A program made the position numbers and the translations under genes. From Holophagales bacterium UBA5066 (lineage in GTDB: Bacteria; Acidobacteriota; Thermoanaerobaculia; UBA5066), in assembly GCA_002414905.1 (NCBI GenBank), contig DIAY01000151.1, forward strand, positions 1 through 8,874: a DNA stretch of 8,874 nucleotides. Reading direction: 5' to 3'. The notes beneath the pieces were generated by a model. That model made no database searches and was not told the origin of the DNA. It saw only the letters and a list, made by a program, of their open reading frames with translations. How positions within the stretch are numbered: position 1 is the first letter of the stretch; each line of letters begins with the position of its first letter. Positions 1 through 6,783 of this stretch are shown piece after piece.

Positions 1-1011
1 ACAGATCTCCTGGCGTTCGGCCGAGAGGCGCTCAACCGGGGGGATGCGTTGACCGCTCAGGCGGCCGCGAACCGCGTCGTCGAGGTCGAACCAACCTCGA
101 GCGAGGGCTACCGGCTTCTCGGGGACTCGTACTTCGCCCGCGGAGAGAAGGCGCTGGCCGACGCGATGTGGCGCCAGTCCCTCCGCCTGAACGAGCAGAA
201 CGAGGGGACCCTCCTCTCCCTGGCCGATCTCTCCCTCGGTGCGAAGGAGTTCGACGAAGCACTCGGCTTCCTGAAGAGGGCTGTCGAGGTGAATCCCGGG
301 AATGCCGATCGCCTGACGACCCTCGGCCGCAAGGCCCGGGCAGAGGGCGACCTCAGGACGACCAGCCAGGTCTTCGCGGTTGCGGCCGAGGCGCTTCCGA
401 AGAACGTCGCTGTCCTCGCGGAGTACGGGGCGGTCCTCTTCCAGTCCGGCGACGTCGACGCCGCCCTCGATCCGCTCATGCGGGCAGCTGCCGAAGCGCC
501 CGATCGGGCCCCGGTCCGCGCGAGTCTCGCCGCGGCCCTCCGGAAGAAGGGCTCGTTGAAGGAGGCGGAGAGGGAATACCGCGAGGCTCTTCGCTCCGAC
601 CCCTCGTGGAACCCGGCCCTGAAGGGGCTCGGGGCGCTCCTCCTGTCGACCGATCGCCCCGCCGAGGCCGTCGAGCCGTTCCGGACGGCTCTGGCAGCAC
701 AGCCTTCGGACGTCGAGGCGCTCGTCGGACTCGCCCGGGCGCAGCGCCTCTCGGGCGACGTCGGAGCCGCAGCCGGGACCCTGAAAGAGGCCGCTACCGG
801 AGGCGTGGCGGCCGTTCTGAACGAGGCAGGCGCCGTCGCCTACGCGCAGGGCCGGTGGGCGGACGCCGCCACCCTCTTCGAGAAGGGCCTCGCGGCCGAA
901 CCGGCCCTGGCCGAAGCGGCGGCGAACCGCGACCGGGCACTGGCCTCAGCAACTCTCGTCGCCGCTCTGGCCGAGGCGCCTCCCGTCCCGGTGACTCCTC
1001 CGAAACGCTGA
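1..1011 (+). CDS. Tetratricopeptide-repeat (TPR) protein, 5'-truncated by window edge
   Basis: The frame is open from base 1, so the true start lies to the left. The visible part is 336 residues ending in TGA at 1009-1011. It is built almost wholly of TPR-like helix pairs with a period near 34 residues: small residues at fixed places (LGDSYFARG, LADLSLGAKEFDEAL, YGAVLFQSGDVDAAL, LAAALRKKGSLKEAE, AGAVAYAQGRWADAA) and a Pro or Asp at most repeat ends. I count about eight to nine repeats, then a short proline-rich tail (PPVPVTPPKR). TPR solenoids are protein-protein interaction scaffolds. No enzymatic domain or membrane segment is visible here; any signal peptide or partner domain would be in the missing N-terminus. 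It is transcribed towards the minus-strand operon and is probably not functionally tied to it. The family call is firm, but no specific function can be given. Confidence 0.9.
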   Translation, partial: TDLLAFGREALNRGDALTAQAAANRVVEVEPTSSEGYRLLGDSYFARGEKALADAMWRQSLRLNEQNEGTLLSLADLSLGAKEFDEALGFLKRAVEVNPGNADRLTTLGRKARAEGDLRTTSQVFAVAAEALPKNVAVLAEYGAVLFQSGDVDAALDPLMRAAAEAPDRAPVRASLAAALRKKGSLKEAEREYREALRSDPSWNPALKGLGALLLSTDRPAEAVEPFRTALAAQPSDVEALVGLARAQRLSGDVGAAAGTLKEAATGGVAAVLNEAGAVAYAQGRWADAATLFEKGLAAEPALAEAAANRDRALASATLVAALAEAPPVPVTPPKR

Positions 1012-1039
1012 CGCGCTCCGCCGCAGCCGAGGCCCTCCG

Positions 1040-1651
1040 TCAGGCCGGAAGCCGGCCTTCGTCCGTGAGCCCCTCGAGAAGGCTGGAGAGCAGGAATGCC
1101 GTCGCGCCCCAGATGACGTGCCCCTTCACGTGGTAGACGGGGGTCGGGATGGACCGGCCCTTCCACGAGACGCCCCGCTCCTCGACGAGCGTCGGACCGA
1201 GGAGGACCCGGATCGGGATCTCGATGATCGAATCCACCTCACCGGGGTTCTTCCGGATCTCGAACGGGTACGGAATCGCCCCGACGAACGGACGGATCCG
1301 GAACCCGGTGAAGGTCACCACCTCGGGAAGCTCGCCGAGCCTGAGGATCGCCTTCTGCGGCACACCGATCTCTTCCTCGGTCTCCCGGATCGCCGTGTCC
1401 CAGGGCGAGGCGTCATCGAGAGCCTCCATCCCGCCCGGAAACGAGATCTGCCCCTTGTGGCTCTCCACCGCCTCGCTCCTCTTCGTGAAGAGGGTCCAGA
1501 GCTCGCGGTCCCTCACGTAGAGCGGAACGAGGACGGCCGCCGGACGCGCGTCCGGCGTCGCCTCGGCGATCTCCCTCACGACGTCGGGGACGACCCACTC
1601 GCGCTCGAGGCGCTGGCGGATCTCCAGTATCCAGGGAGGAGCGACCGTCAC
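1040..1651 (-). CDS. Nudix hydrolase, CoA pyrophosphatase (NudL/YeaB-type)
   Basis: This 203-residue cytosolic enzyme carries both signatures of the CoA-pyrophosphatase Nudix subfamily. The CoA-recognition (NuCoA) motif is at about residues 54-74, LFTKRS...G...FPGG. The Nudix box follows, with RETEEEIGV at 89-97 (catalytic/metal-binding R89, E90, E93, E94). The spacing matches the E. coli NudL pattern as I recall it. Family members cleave CoA and its derivatives to 3',5'-ADP and 4'-phosphopantetheine using Mg or Mn. One oddity is a Glu where the NuCoA motif usually has Arg (residue 63). The GTG start at 1651-1649 was chosen because its GTGA overlaps the prfB stop and a GAGG sits 7 bases upstream. 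A longer reading is only an open frame through prfB. It is the last gene of the operon and ends with TGA. Substrate is inferred from family. Confidence 0.9.
   Translation of the reverse strand: MTVAPPWILEIRQRLEREWVVPDVVREIAEATPDARPAAVLVPLYVRDRELWTLFTKRSEAVESHKGQISFPGGMEALDDASPWDTAIRETEEEIGVPQKAILRLGELPEVVTFTGFRIRPFVGAIPYPFEIRKNPGEVDSIIEIPIRVLLGPTLVEERGVSWKGRSIPTPVYHVKGHVIWGATAFLLSSLLEGLTDEGRLPA
1042..1058. terminator. Short GC-rich hairpin at the convergent gene ends (weak terminator candidate)
   Basis: A perfect 7-bp inverted repeat (AGGCCGG, AAG loop, CCGGCCT) begins 31 bases after the TPR stop codon. It lies in the last codons of the minus-strand Nudix gene, overlapping its stop. It could act on the plus-strand transcript. 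No T-tract follows on either strand, so it does not qualify as a canonical intrinsic terminator, and in GC-rich DNA it may be chance. Confidence 0.25.
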
Positions 1652-2803
1652 GCCTCGTCCTCGAGCGCCAGCGAATCGGAGCTCTTCCTCTCGCGCGCGT
1701 GCTTCTCGCCCTTTTTCACCGCCATCTGGAGCCAGGCCTCGACGAAGCCGTCGAGGTCCCCGTCGAGCACGCGGTCGACGTCGCCCACCTCGAAGCCGGT
1801 CCGATGGTCCTTGGCCATCCGGTAGGGCGCAAGGACGTACGAGCGGATCTGCGAGCCGAAGCCGATCTCCATCTTCACGCCGGCCCGTTTGTCCTCCACC
1901 GCCTGCCGTTCCTCGACGGCTCTCTTGTAGAGGCGCGAGCGGAGGACCTTCATCGCCGAGTCCTTGTTTTTGTGCTGCGACCGTTCGTTCTGGCACGAGA
2001 CGACGAGGCCCGTCGGAAGGTGCGTCAGCCGGACCGCCGAGTCGGTCTTGTTGACGTGCTGCCCACCCTTTCCACCGGCGCGGAAGGTGTCGATCCGGAG
2101 GTCCTTGTCGAGGATCTCGATGTCGATCGTGTCGTCGACCTCGGGAGTGACGTAGACCGATGCGAACGAGGTGTGCCGCCGCGCGGCCGCATCGAACGGG
2201 GAGATCCTCACGAGCCGGTGGACGCCGTGCTCGGCCTTCAAGTGGCCGTAGGCGTACTCCCCCTCGAAGCGCAGGGTCGCGCTCTTGATGCCCGCGTCGT
2301 CGGCGTAGGAGACCTCGAGGACCTCGGTCTTCCACCCCTTGAGCTCGCCATATCTCACGAACATCCGCATGAGCATCTCGGCCCAGTCCTGGGCCTCGGT
2401 GCCTCCGGAGCCGGCATTGATCTCGAGAAGGGCCGGAAGCTCGTCCTCGGGTTCGGTCAACTTGAAGCGAAGCTCCCGCCCCCGCGACCATTTCGAGATC
2501 GACGCCATCGCCGCGTCGGCGTCCCGCTCGACGGCCTCACCCTCCTTCAGGAACTCGGCGAAGACCTCGAGCTCCTCCCGCTTCTGCCGGAAGGCCTTGT
2601 CGTCGCTCAGGACGACGTCGGCCCGCTTCAGCTTCTTCAGCGTCTCCTGGGCCGCCGCGGCGTCGTTCCAGAATTCGGGCGCGCCGGCGCGAGCCTCCAG
2701 CTCGGCCTTCTCCCTTTCCGCGCGACGTACGTCAAAGGTACCCCCGGAGCGCCTCGACCTGGGTCGCCAGCGCCAGCAGCTTCTCGATCCGTTCCTCGTT
2801 CAT
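1648..2803 (-). CDS. prfB: Peptide chain release factor 2 (RF2), programmed +1 frameshift
   Basis: RF2 recognises UGA and UAA in the ribosomal A site and triggers peptide release. The gene is read in two frames. The ATG at 2803 gives 23 codons (MNEERIEKLL...LRGYL) up to an in-frame TGA at 2734-2732. Skipping one base there continues as DVRRAEREKAELEARAGAPEFWND and on to the TGA at 1650-1648, for 384 residues in all. In that product the RF2-specific SPF tripeptide falls at 201-203 and the catalytic GGQ at 246-248 (RAGGKGGQHVNKTDSAVRLTH), almost the same positions as in E. coli RF2. The C-terminus carries about 20 extra charged residues after the usual end (DLDGFVEAW...). The start overlaps the lnt stop as ATGA, and AAGGG lies 9 bases upstream. 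A naive gene call would start at the internal ATG at 2508 and lose 98 residues. Confidence 0.97.
2731..2746 (-). promoter_or_regulatory. prfB: prfB +1 programmed ribosomal frameshift site
   Basis: Read on the minus strand the site is CGGGGGTACCTTTGAC. It has a purine-rich anti-SD-binding stretch (GGGGG, 2745-2741), a 3-base spacer, the slippery CTT Leu codon (2737-2735), the TGA stop (2734-2732) and a following C (2731). This matches the well-known E. coli prfB site (AGGGGGTATCTTTGAC) at all but two positions. By analogy, low RF2 slows termination at the weak UGA-C context, the peptidyl-tRNA slips from CUU to UUU, and full-length RF2 is made, so RF2 controls its own level. The stop is codon 24 here. 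Confidence 0.95.
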
Positions 2804-4380
2804 GGAAGGGGTCCCTTCTGGTCAGACATCGGGGGCGATCGGCGAGCCGACGCCCGGGCGCGGAGAATAGCGACGAGGAGCGCTGCCGCGCAAACGATCG
2901 GCACGGCGTCGCCGAGGAGCCCCGCCAGAGTCCTCGAATCTCGTGGCGGTACCCGGAGCCGGCCCGCGATCCCGGCCCGCGCCCCGGGACCGAGGCGCGC
3001 GAGGGTCCGGCCCCGGCCGTCGATCCATCCGCTGATCCCCGTGACGGCCGCGCGCAGCATCGGCCGTCCCGTCTCCACGGCGCGGAAAACGGCCGCCTGG
3101 AAGTGCTGCTCCTGAGCGCCCCCGTCTCCGTACCAGGCGTCGTTCGTGAGCGTGTAGAGGGCGTCCGCGCCGGCCGCCACCTGGGCGCGCACGATCCAGG
3201 GGTAGACGACCTCGTAGCAGATCGCACCCCCCAGGCGCACCCCGGAGAGCTCCAGCGGAATCGCCTTCGTCCCCGGCGTAAAGGCGCCCGGTACGGCCTG
3301 GCTCAACTGCGGCACCCAGCGGAACAGTGCCCGAAGGGGAACGTACTCGCCGAACGGGACGAGGCGAAGCTTGTGGTACGGCTCGCCGACGACGCCGTTC
3401 CCGTCGACCAGGAGCGCCGAGTTGAAGTAGGGGGCGTCGTCGTCCGACGGACGGTCAGACCAGACCGTGTTGAAGAGGAGAGCGGTTCCCTCCTCGCGGC
3501 AGAGACGCGTGATCTCCTGCCGGAACCCCTCCGACCAAGGCCACGCCAGCAGCGTCGCGCTCTCGGGCCAGAGGACGAGATCGGACGGTGCCTTTCGCAG
3601 GAGGGCCCGTGTCAGTCCCGTGACGTCGAAGTGGATCCGTTCGGCCGTCCCGGGCGCGGTCCGCACGTCCTGCTCGATGTTCGGCTGGACGATGAGGACG
3701 CGCAGCTCCTTCCCCGGCGAGAACACCTCGGGACGGGAGAGCCTCGCGGCCCCCGTTGCGACCGAAACGGCGACGACGGCGGCCGCCACGGCAAGGCCGC
3801 CCACACGCTGCCGGCCCTTTCCCCGAACGGCCTCGGCCAGCGCCGCGTTCACGAACACCACGAGAAGCGACGTCAGCGCGGCACCTCCGAGGGCCGCCGT
3901 CTGGGTCAGCAGCGGCCAGGGGGCGAGGGGATATGAAATGAGCGCCCACGGAAAACCCGAGAACGCGTAGGTCCTCGCGAGCTCCTGCACGACCCACGCG
4001 GCCGGAAAGACGAGGATGCGGGCCGCCATCGAACGTGGGACCGCCAGGGCGACCAGGGCCGTCATCGCCGCCATCGGAACGCTCGGGACGACCGCGGCGA
4101 GAAGGAGCGCGACGGCCGCGAGCGGTGCCGGAAGGCCACCGAAACGGTGGACGACGTGGTAGATCCAGGGAAACGTCGTCAGCCAGAACGCAACGCCGAA
4201 GAGCCCGCCGAGGAGTGCGGCCCGCCCGGGCCGGAGGTCGTCGAGAGCGAGGAGAAGCGGGACGAGGGCAACCGGCAGCAGGACGACCAGGGAGGCGTTC
4301 GGAAAGCAGAGACCGAGAAGGACGCCGGACAGGACGGCGGCGGCCACCCGGGCGCGCAGCGACCTGGGGACGACGCCCAT
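2800..4380 (-). CDS. lnt: Apolipoprotein N-acyltransferase
   Basis: Lnt is an inner-membrane enzyme that transfers an acyl chain from a phospholipid to the alpha-amino group of the lipid-modified N-terminal Cys, the last step of lipoprotein maturation in diderms. The 526-residue product has the family layout. Residues 1 to about 212 are strongly hydrophobic with several membrane spans, including the conserved SGFPWALISY region near 141-150. A periplasmic nitrilase-like domain runs from about 225 to 478, and a last membrane span from about 487 to 507. The catalytic triad is visible: E273 in LWPESA, K337 in YHKLRLVPFGEYVP and C388 in GGAICYE, near the E. coli positions (E267, K335, C387). The conserved NDAWYGDGGAQEQHFQAA segment is also present. 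The ATG at 4380 lies 5 bases after the lipA stop with no strong SD, suggesting coupling. The TGA overlaps the prfB ATG. Confidence 0.97.
   Translation of the reverse strand: MGVVPRSLRARVAAAVLSGVLLGLCFPNASLVVLLPVALVPLLLALDDLRPGRAALLGGLFGVAFWLTTFPWIYHVVHRFGGLPAPLAAVALLLAAVVPSVPMAAMTALVALAVPRSMAARILVFPAAWVVQELARTYAFSGFPWALISYPLAPWPLLTQTAALGGAALTSLLVVFVNAALAEAVRGKGRQRVGGLAVAAAVVAVSVATGAARLSRPEVFSPGKELRVLIVQPNIEQDVRTAPGTAERIHFDVTGLTRALLRKAPSDLVLWPESATLLAWPWSEGFRQEITRLCREEGTALLFNTVWSDRPSDDDAPYFNSALLVDGNGVVGEPYHKLRLVPFGEYVPLRALFRWVPQLSQAVPGAFTPGTKAIPLELSGVRLGGAICYEVVYPWIVRAQVAAGADALYTLTNDAWYGDGGAQEQHFQAAVFRAVETGRPMLRAAVTGISGWIDGRGRTLARLGPGARAGIAGRLRVPPRDSRTLAGLLGDAVPIVCAAALLVAILRARASARRSPPMSDQKGPLP
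2805..2818 (-). promoter_or_regulatory. prfB: prfB Shine-Dalgarno lying within a small inverted repeat
   Basis: The minus strand just before the prfB ATG reads GAAGGGACCCCTTC, a perfect 6-bp inverted repeat with a 2-base centre (5 bp and a 4-base loop in a real hairpin). The AAGGG ribosome-binding site forms its left arm. Pairing could partly mask the site unless a ribosome finishing lnt opens it. The repeat is short, so this is only a candidate. Confidence 0.35.
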
Positions 4381-4385
4381 CGGCG

Positions 4386-5279
4386 TCAGGCCCGGCGCCG
4401 GGTCGACTCGGCGAGCGCCTCCTCCGCCCGGTAGCTCGACCTCACGAAGGGTCCGGCGAACACGTACGAGAAGCCGAGCGCCTCGCCGGCCGCGCGCAGC
4501 GACTCGAACCTCTCGGGTGTCGCGTACGAGACGACCGGGAGGTTCCAGGCCGCGGGACGCAGGTACTGCCCCACCGTCACGACGTCGACACCCGCTTCTC
4601 GCAGGGCACGGAAAACCTCGAGGACCTCGACGTCCTCCTCTCCAAGTCCGAGCATCAGCCCGGACTTCGTCACCGTCTCCGGGTGGCGCGCCTTCACGCG
4701 AGCGAGGAGGGCGACGGAGCGTTCGAAGATCGCCTTCGGCCGGACCGTCGGGTAGAGGCGGGGGACGGTCTCGACGTTGTGGTTGAAGACGTCGGGGCGC
4801 GCGTCGGCCACGAGGTCGATCGCCGCACCGTCTCCCTGGAAGTCGGGCGTGAGGACCTCGACGGCCCGTCGCGGCTCGAGCGCCTTTACCGCCTCGACGA
4901 CGCGGACCCAGTGGGCGGCACCGCCGTCCGGGAGGTCGTCACGGTCGACAGAGGTCAGGACGACGTGCTCGAGCCCCATCTCGAGGACGGCGCGCGCGAC
5001 GTTGGCCGGCTCCTCGGGATCGAGGACGCCCGGTCGGCCCGACACCACGTTGCAGAACCCACAGGCCCGCGTGCAGATGTTGCCGCAGACCAGGAACGTC
5101 GCGGTCTTCTTCTCGAAGCATTCGCTCCGGTTCGGGCACCGCGCCTCCTCACACACCGTGTGGAGGCCGCGCGCGCGCATCAGGGTCTTCAGCTCGTGGA
5201 GATCCGAAAGCCTCACCTTCCGCTCGCGGATCCACGGAGGGAGCGCGGGCTCTCCCCGCACCGGGAGGAGCCGGCTCAT
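4386..5279 (-). CDS. lipA: Lipoyl synthase (radical SAM)
   Basis: LipA inserts two sulfur atoms into the octanoyl chain on lipoyl domains (2-oxoacid dehydrogenase E2 subunits, GcvH), using S-adenosylmethionine and two [4Fe-4S] clusters. All ligands are visible in the 297-residue product. The auxiliary cluster has C43, C48 and C54 (CEEARCPNRSEC) plus S282 of the C-terminal RSSYRAEE motif. The radical-SAM cluster has C69, C73 and C76 (CTRACGFC). Other family blocks are LTSVDRDDLPDGG, LTPDFQGD, NHNVETVPRLYPTVRP, KSGLMLGLGE and TVGQYLRP. An extra Cys (C65) precedes the radical-SAM motif where I would expect a hydrophobic residue. The ATG at 5279 overlaps the preceding SPOR-gene stop (ATGA), and no clear SD is present. 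No lipB or lplA gene for the octanoyl-transfer step is in the window. Confidence 0.97.
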   Translation of the reverse strand: MSRLLPVRGEPALPPWIRERKVRLSDLHELKTLMRARGLHTVCEEARCPNRSECFEKKTATFLVCGNICTRACGFCNVVSGRPGVLDPEEPANVARAVLEMGLEHVVLTSVDRDDLPDGGAAHWVRVVEAVKALEPRRAVEVLTPDFQGDGAAIDLVADARPDVFNHNVETVPRLYPTVRPKAIFERSVALLARVKARHPETVTKSGLMLGLGEEDVEVLEVFRALREAGVDVVTVGQYLRPAAWNLPVVSYATPERFESLRAAGEALGFSYVFAGPFVRSSYRAEEALAESTRRRA

Positions 5280-5992
5280 TTGCCCGGGACGATGATCGGC
5301 TTCGTCTGGAGCTTCTCCGCTTTCTGAACCTTCGCGGCGGCGCTCTCCGCCTTCTCCCGGCTGGAATACGGTCCGACGCGAACCCGGAAGGAAAGACCGG
5401 TCTTTCCGGTCACCGGAAGGACGACAGGAGCGAACCCGTCGGCCTTGAGCTTCTTGGCAAGAGCGTCCGCCTTCCTGGCGTCAGACGTGACGACGATCTG
5501 CACCCAGAAGGACCCGTCGCCACCCTTCGAGGCCGCTGCCGCCTTCACCGGCGCGGAAGCGGGTCCGGCCTTTCCCGCCGGCGTCGCAACGCGCTGGGGT
5601 GCGAGCTCCACGACCCTTGGCTCCTCCGCCGGAGAAGACGGTACTTCCCGGACAGCCGCCTTCGGCACGGCCGTCGCACGGGACTCCGCTCTCGGGGCGG
5701 GCTCCCGCACCGGCTCGGGTGCCGCCGCCTCGAATCCGATCGGCACCTCCGTCGGAACCGGCGTGCCCCGGTCGTTTTTCGAATCGCCCGGTTCAACCGC
5801 CGGCATCTGGATGTCCGACTGCGCCGCCAGGGCCGTAACGGGGTCCGGACCGCTCCTGGCCGCGGCCCCCGTCTTCATCCCGAAGAAGAACGAGAGCCCG
5901 AGCGCGGCCAGCAGGCCGAGAAAGAACGCGGCCGCCTGCGCGTTGGTTACGGAGACCTGGTAGTGAACCGGGCCGACCTTCTCCTCGGTCAC
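5276..5992 (-). CDS. Membrane-anchored SPOR-domain protein (FtsN/DedD-like architecture)
   Basis: This is a 238-residue bitopic protein. A short cytoplasmic N-terminus is followed by one membrane span at about residues 20-39 (AAAFFLGLLAALGLSFFFGM). A long low-complexity linker rich in Pro, Ala, Glu and Val runs from about 45 to 158. A C-terminal SPOR domain fills about 160-236 (FWVQIVVTSDARKADALAKKL...GLSFRVRVGPYSSREKAESAAAKV). SPOR domains bind denuded peptidoglycan strands at division sites, so a periplasmic cell-wall or division role is the family expectation. The layout matches FtsN and DedD, but sequence alone does not make it either one. The GTG start at 5992 is supported by a strong AAGGAG (6003-5998) 5 bases upstream and by a GTGA overlap with the slipin stop. 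Its TGA overlaps the lipA ATG. Confidence 0.9.
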   Translation of the reverse strand: MTEEKVGPVHYQVSVTNAQAAAFFLGLLAALGLSFFFGMKTGAAARSGPDPVTALAAQSDIQMPAVEPGDSKNDRGTPVPTEVPIGFEAAAPEPVREPAPRAESRATAVPKAAVREVPSSPAEEPRVVELAPQRVATPAGKAGPASAPVKAAAASKGGDGSFWVQIVVTSDARKADALAKKLKADGFAPVVLPVTGKTGLSFRVRVGPYSSREKAESAAAKVQKAEKLQTKPIIVPGK

Positions 5993-6783
5993 TTGTTCTC
6001 CTTCGCCTCGATCCTTCCCTGCTGCCGAACCTGGCCCCCGAGGAGGCTCAGCATCTCGATCGGGACCGGGAAGAGGATCGTCGAGTTCTTCTCGGCGGCG
6101 ATCTCCGTCAGCGTCTGCAGGTAGCGCAGCTGCATCGAGGCAGGCTCTGTCGCGATGACATGGGCCGCCTCGGCGAGCTGCTTGGAGGCCTCGAACTCAC
6201 CGGAGGCATGGATGATCTTCGCCCGCTTCTCGCGCTCGGCCTCGGCCTGCTTGGCCATGGCGCGCTGCATCTCGATCGGCAGGTCGACGGCCTTCACCTC
6301 GACCATCGTCACCTTGATGCCCCAGGGATCGGTGTGCTTGTCGAGGATCTCTTGGAGGCTCTCGTTCAGCTTCTCCCGCTCGGAGAGGAGCTCGTCGAGG
6401 GCGGCCTGCCCGAGGACCGACCTCAGCGTCGTCTGCGCAAGCTGCGACGTGGCGTACATGTAGTTCGCCACCTTCACGATCGCCCGGGCAGGGTCCATGA
6501 CGTTGAAGTAGATGACGGCGTTGACCTTGACCGAGACGTTGTCCCGCGTGATGACGTCCTGGGGAGGGACGTCGAGGGTGATCGTCCGCAGGTCGACACG
6601 GACCATCGTCTCGAACGGCCAGAAGATGAACGTCAGGCCGGGACCCTTCGGCGCCGGGCCGAGGCGGCCGAGCCAGAACGTGACCGCACGCTCGTACTCG
6701 TTGAGGATATTCACCCACTTCGACAGGAAGAAGATGACGACGAAGATCCCCGCGATGAAGATGGGGTTCGGAAGCATGTTCAC
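5989..6783 (-). CDS. Slipin (stomatin-like SPFH/band-7 membrane protein)
   Basis: The 264-residue protein has an N-terminal hydrophobic anchor at about residues 8-26 (IFIAGIFVVIFFLSKWV). An SPFH/band-7 domain from about 28 to 200 has typical slipin blocks: NEYERAVTFWLGR, GPGLTFIFWPFETMVRVDLR, DVPPQDVITRDNVSVKVNAVIYF and LRSVLGQAALDELLSERE. An Ala/Glu/Lys-rich helical stretch around 175-210 (MAKQAEAEREKRAKI) and a short C-terminal tail follow. Slipins oligomerise on membranes and are often encoded next to an NfeD protease, as here. In Pyrococcus the NfeD-type protease cleaves the C-terminal part of its stomatin partner. The GTG start at 6783 overlaps the nfeD stop (GTGA) and has AAGGAG (6798-6793) 9 bases upstream. 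The ATG at 6777, two codons later, is an alternative. Family call is firm; the cellular role is not. Confidence 0.94.
   Translation of the reverse strand: MNMLPNPIFIAGIFVVIFFLSKWVNILNEYERAVTFWLGRLGPAPKGPGLTFIFWPFETMVRVDLRTITLDVPPQDVITRDNVSVKVNAVIYFNVMDPARAIVKVANYMYATSQLAQTTLRSVLGQAALDELLSEREKLNESLQEILDKHTDPWGIKVTMVEVKAVDLPIEMQRAMAKQAEAEREKRAKIIHASGEFEASKQLAEAAHVIATEPASMQLRYLQTLTEIAAEKNSTILFPVPIEMLSLLGGQVRQQGRIEAKENK

Noticed and set aside
168..1136. A second plus-strand frame of 322 residues over the TPR gene.
   Set aside because: Arg/Gly/Pro-rich alternate frame; the TPR frame shows a regular 34-residue repeat.
1040..2491. A 483-residue open frame covering both the Nudix gene and most of prfB.
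   Set aside because: Only its C-terminal 203 residues match a family (Nudix). The rest is arginine/glycine-rich out-of-frame translation of prfB, whose true frame encodes SPF and GGQ.
2731..2737. prfB as a pseudogene broken by an in-frame stop.
   Set aside because: The stop sits in a textbook +1 frameshift context and the shifted frame is intact to the end.
1699..3936. A 745-residue plus-strand open frame.
   Set aside because: It is antisense to prfB and lnt, both clearly real, and has the His/Arg/Asp-rich composition typical of reverse-strand shadows in GC-rich DNA.
4035..5327. A 430-residue plus-strand open frame.
   Set aside because: It is antisense to lnt and lipA and shows no recognisable domain.
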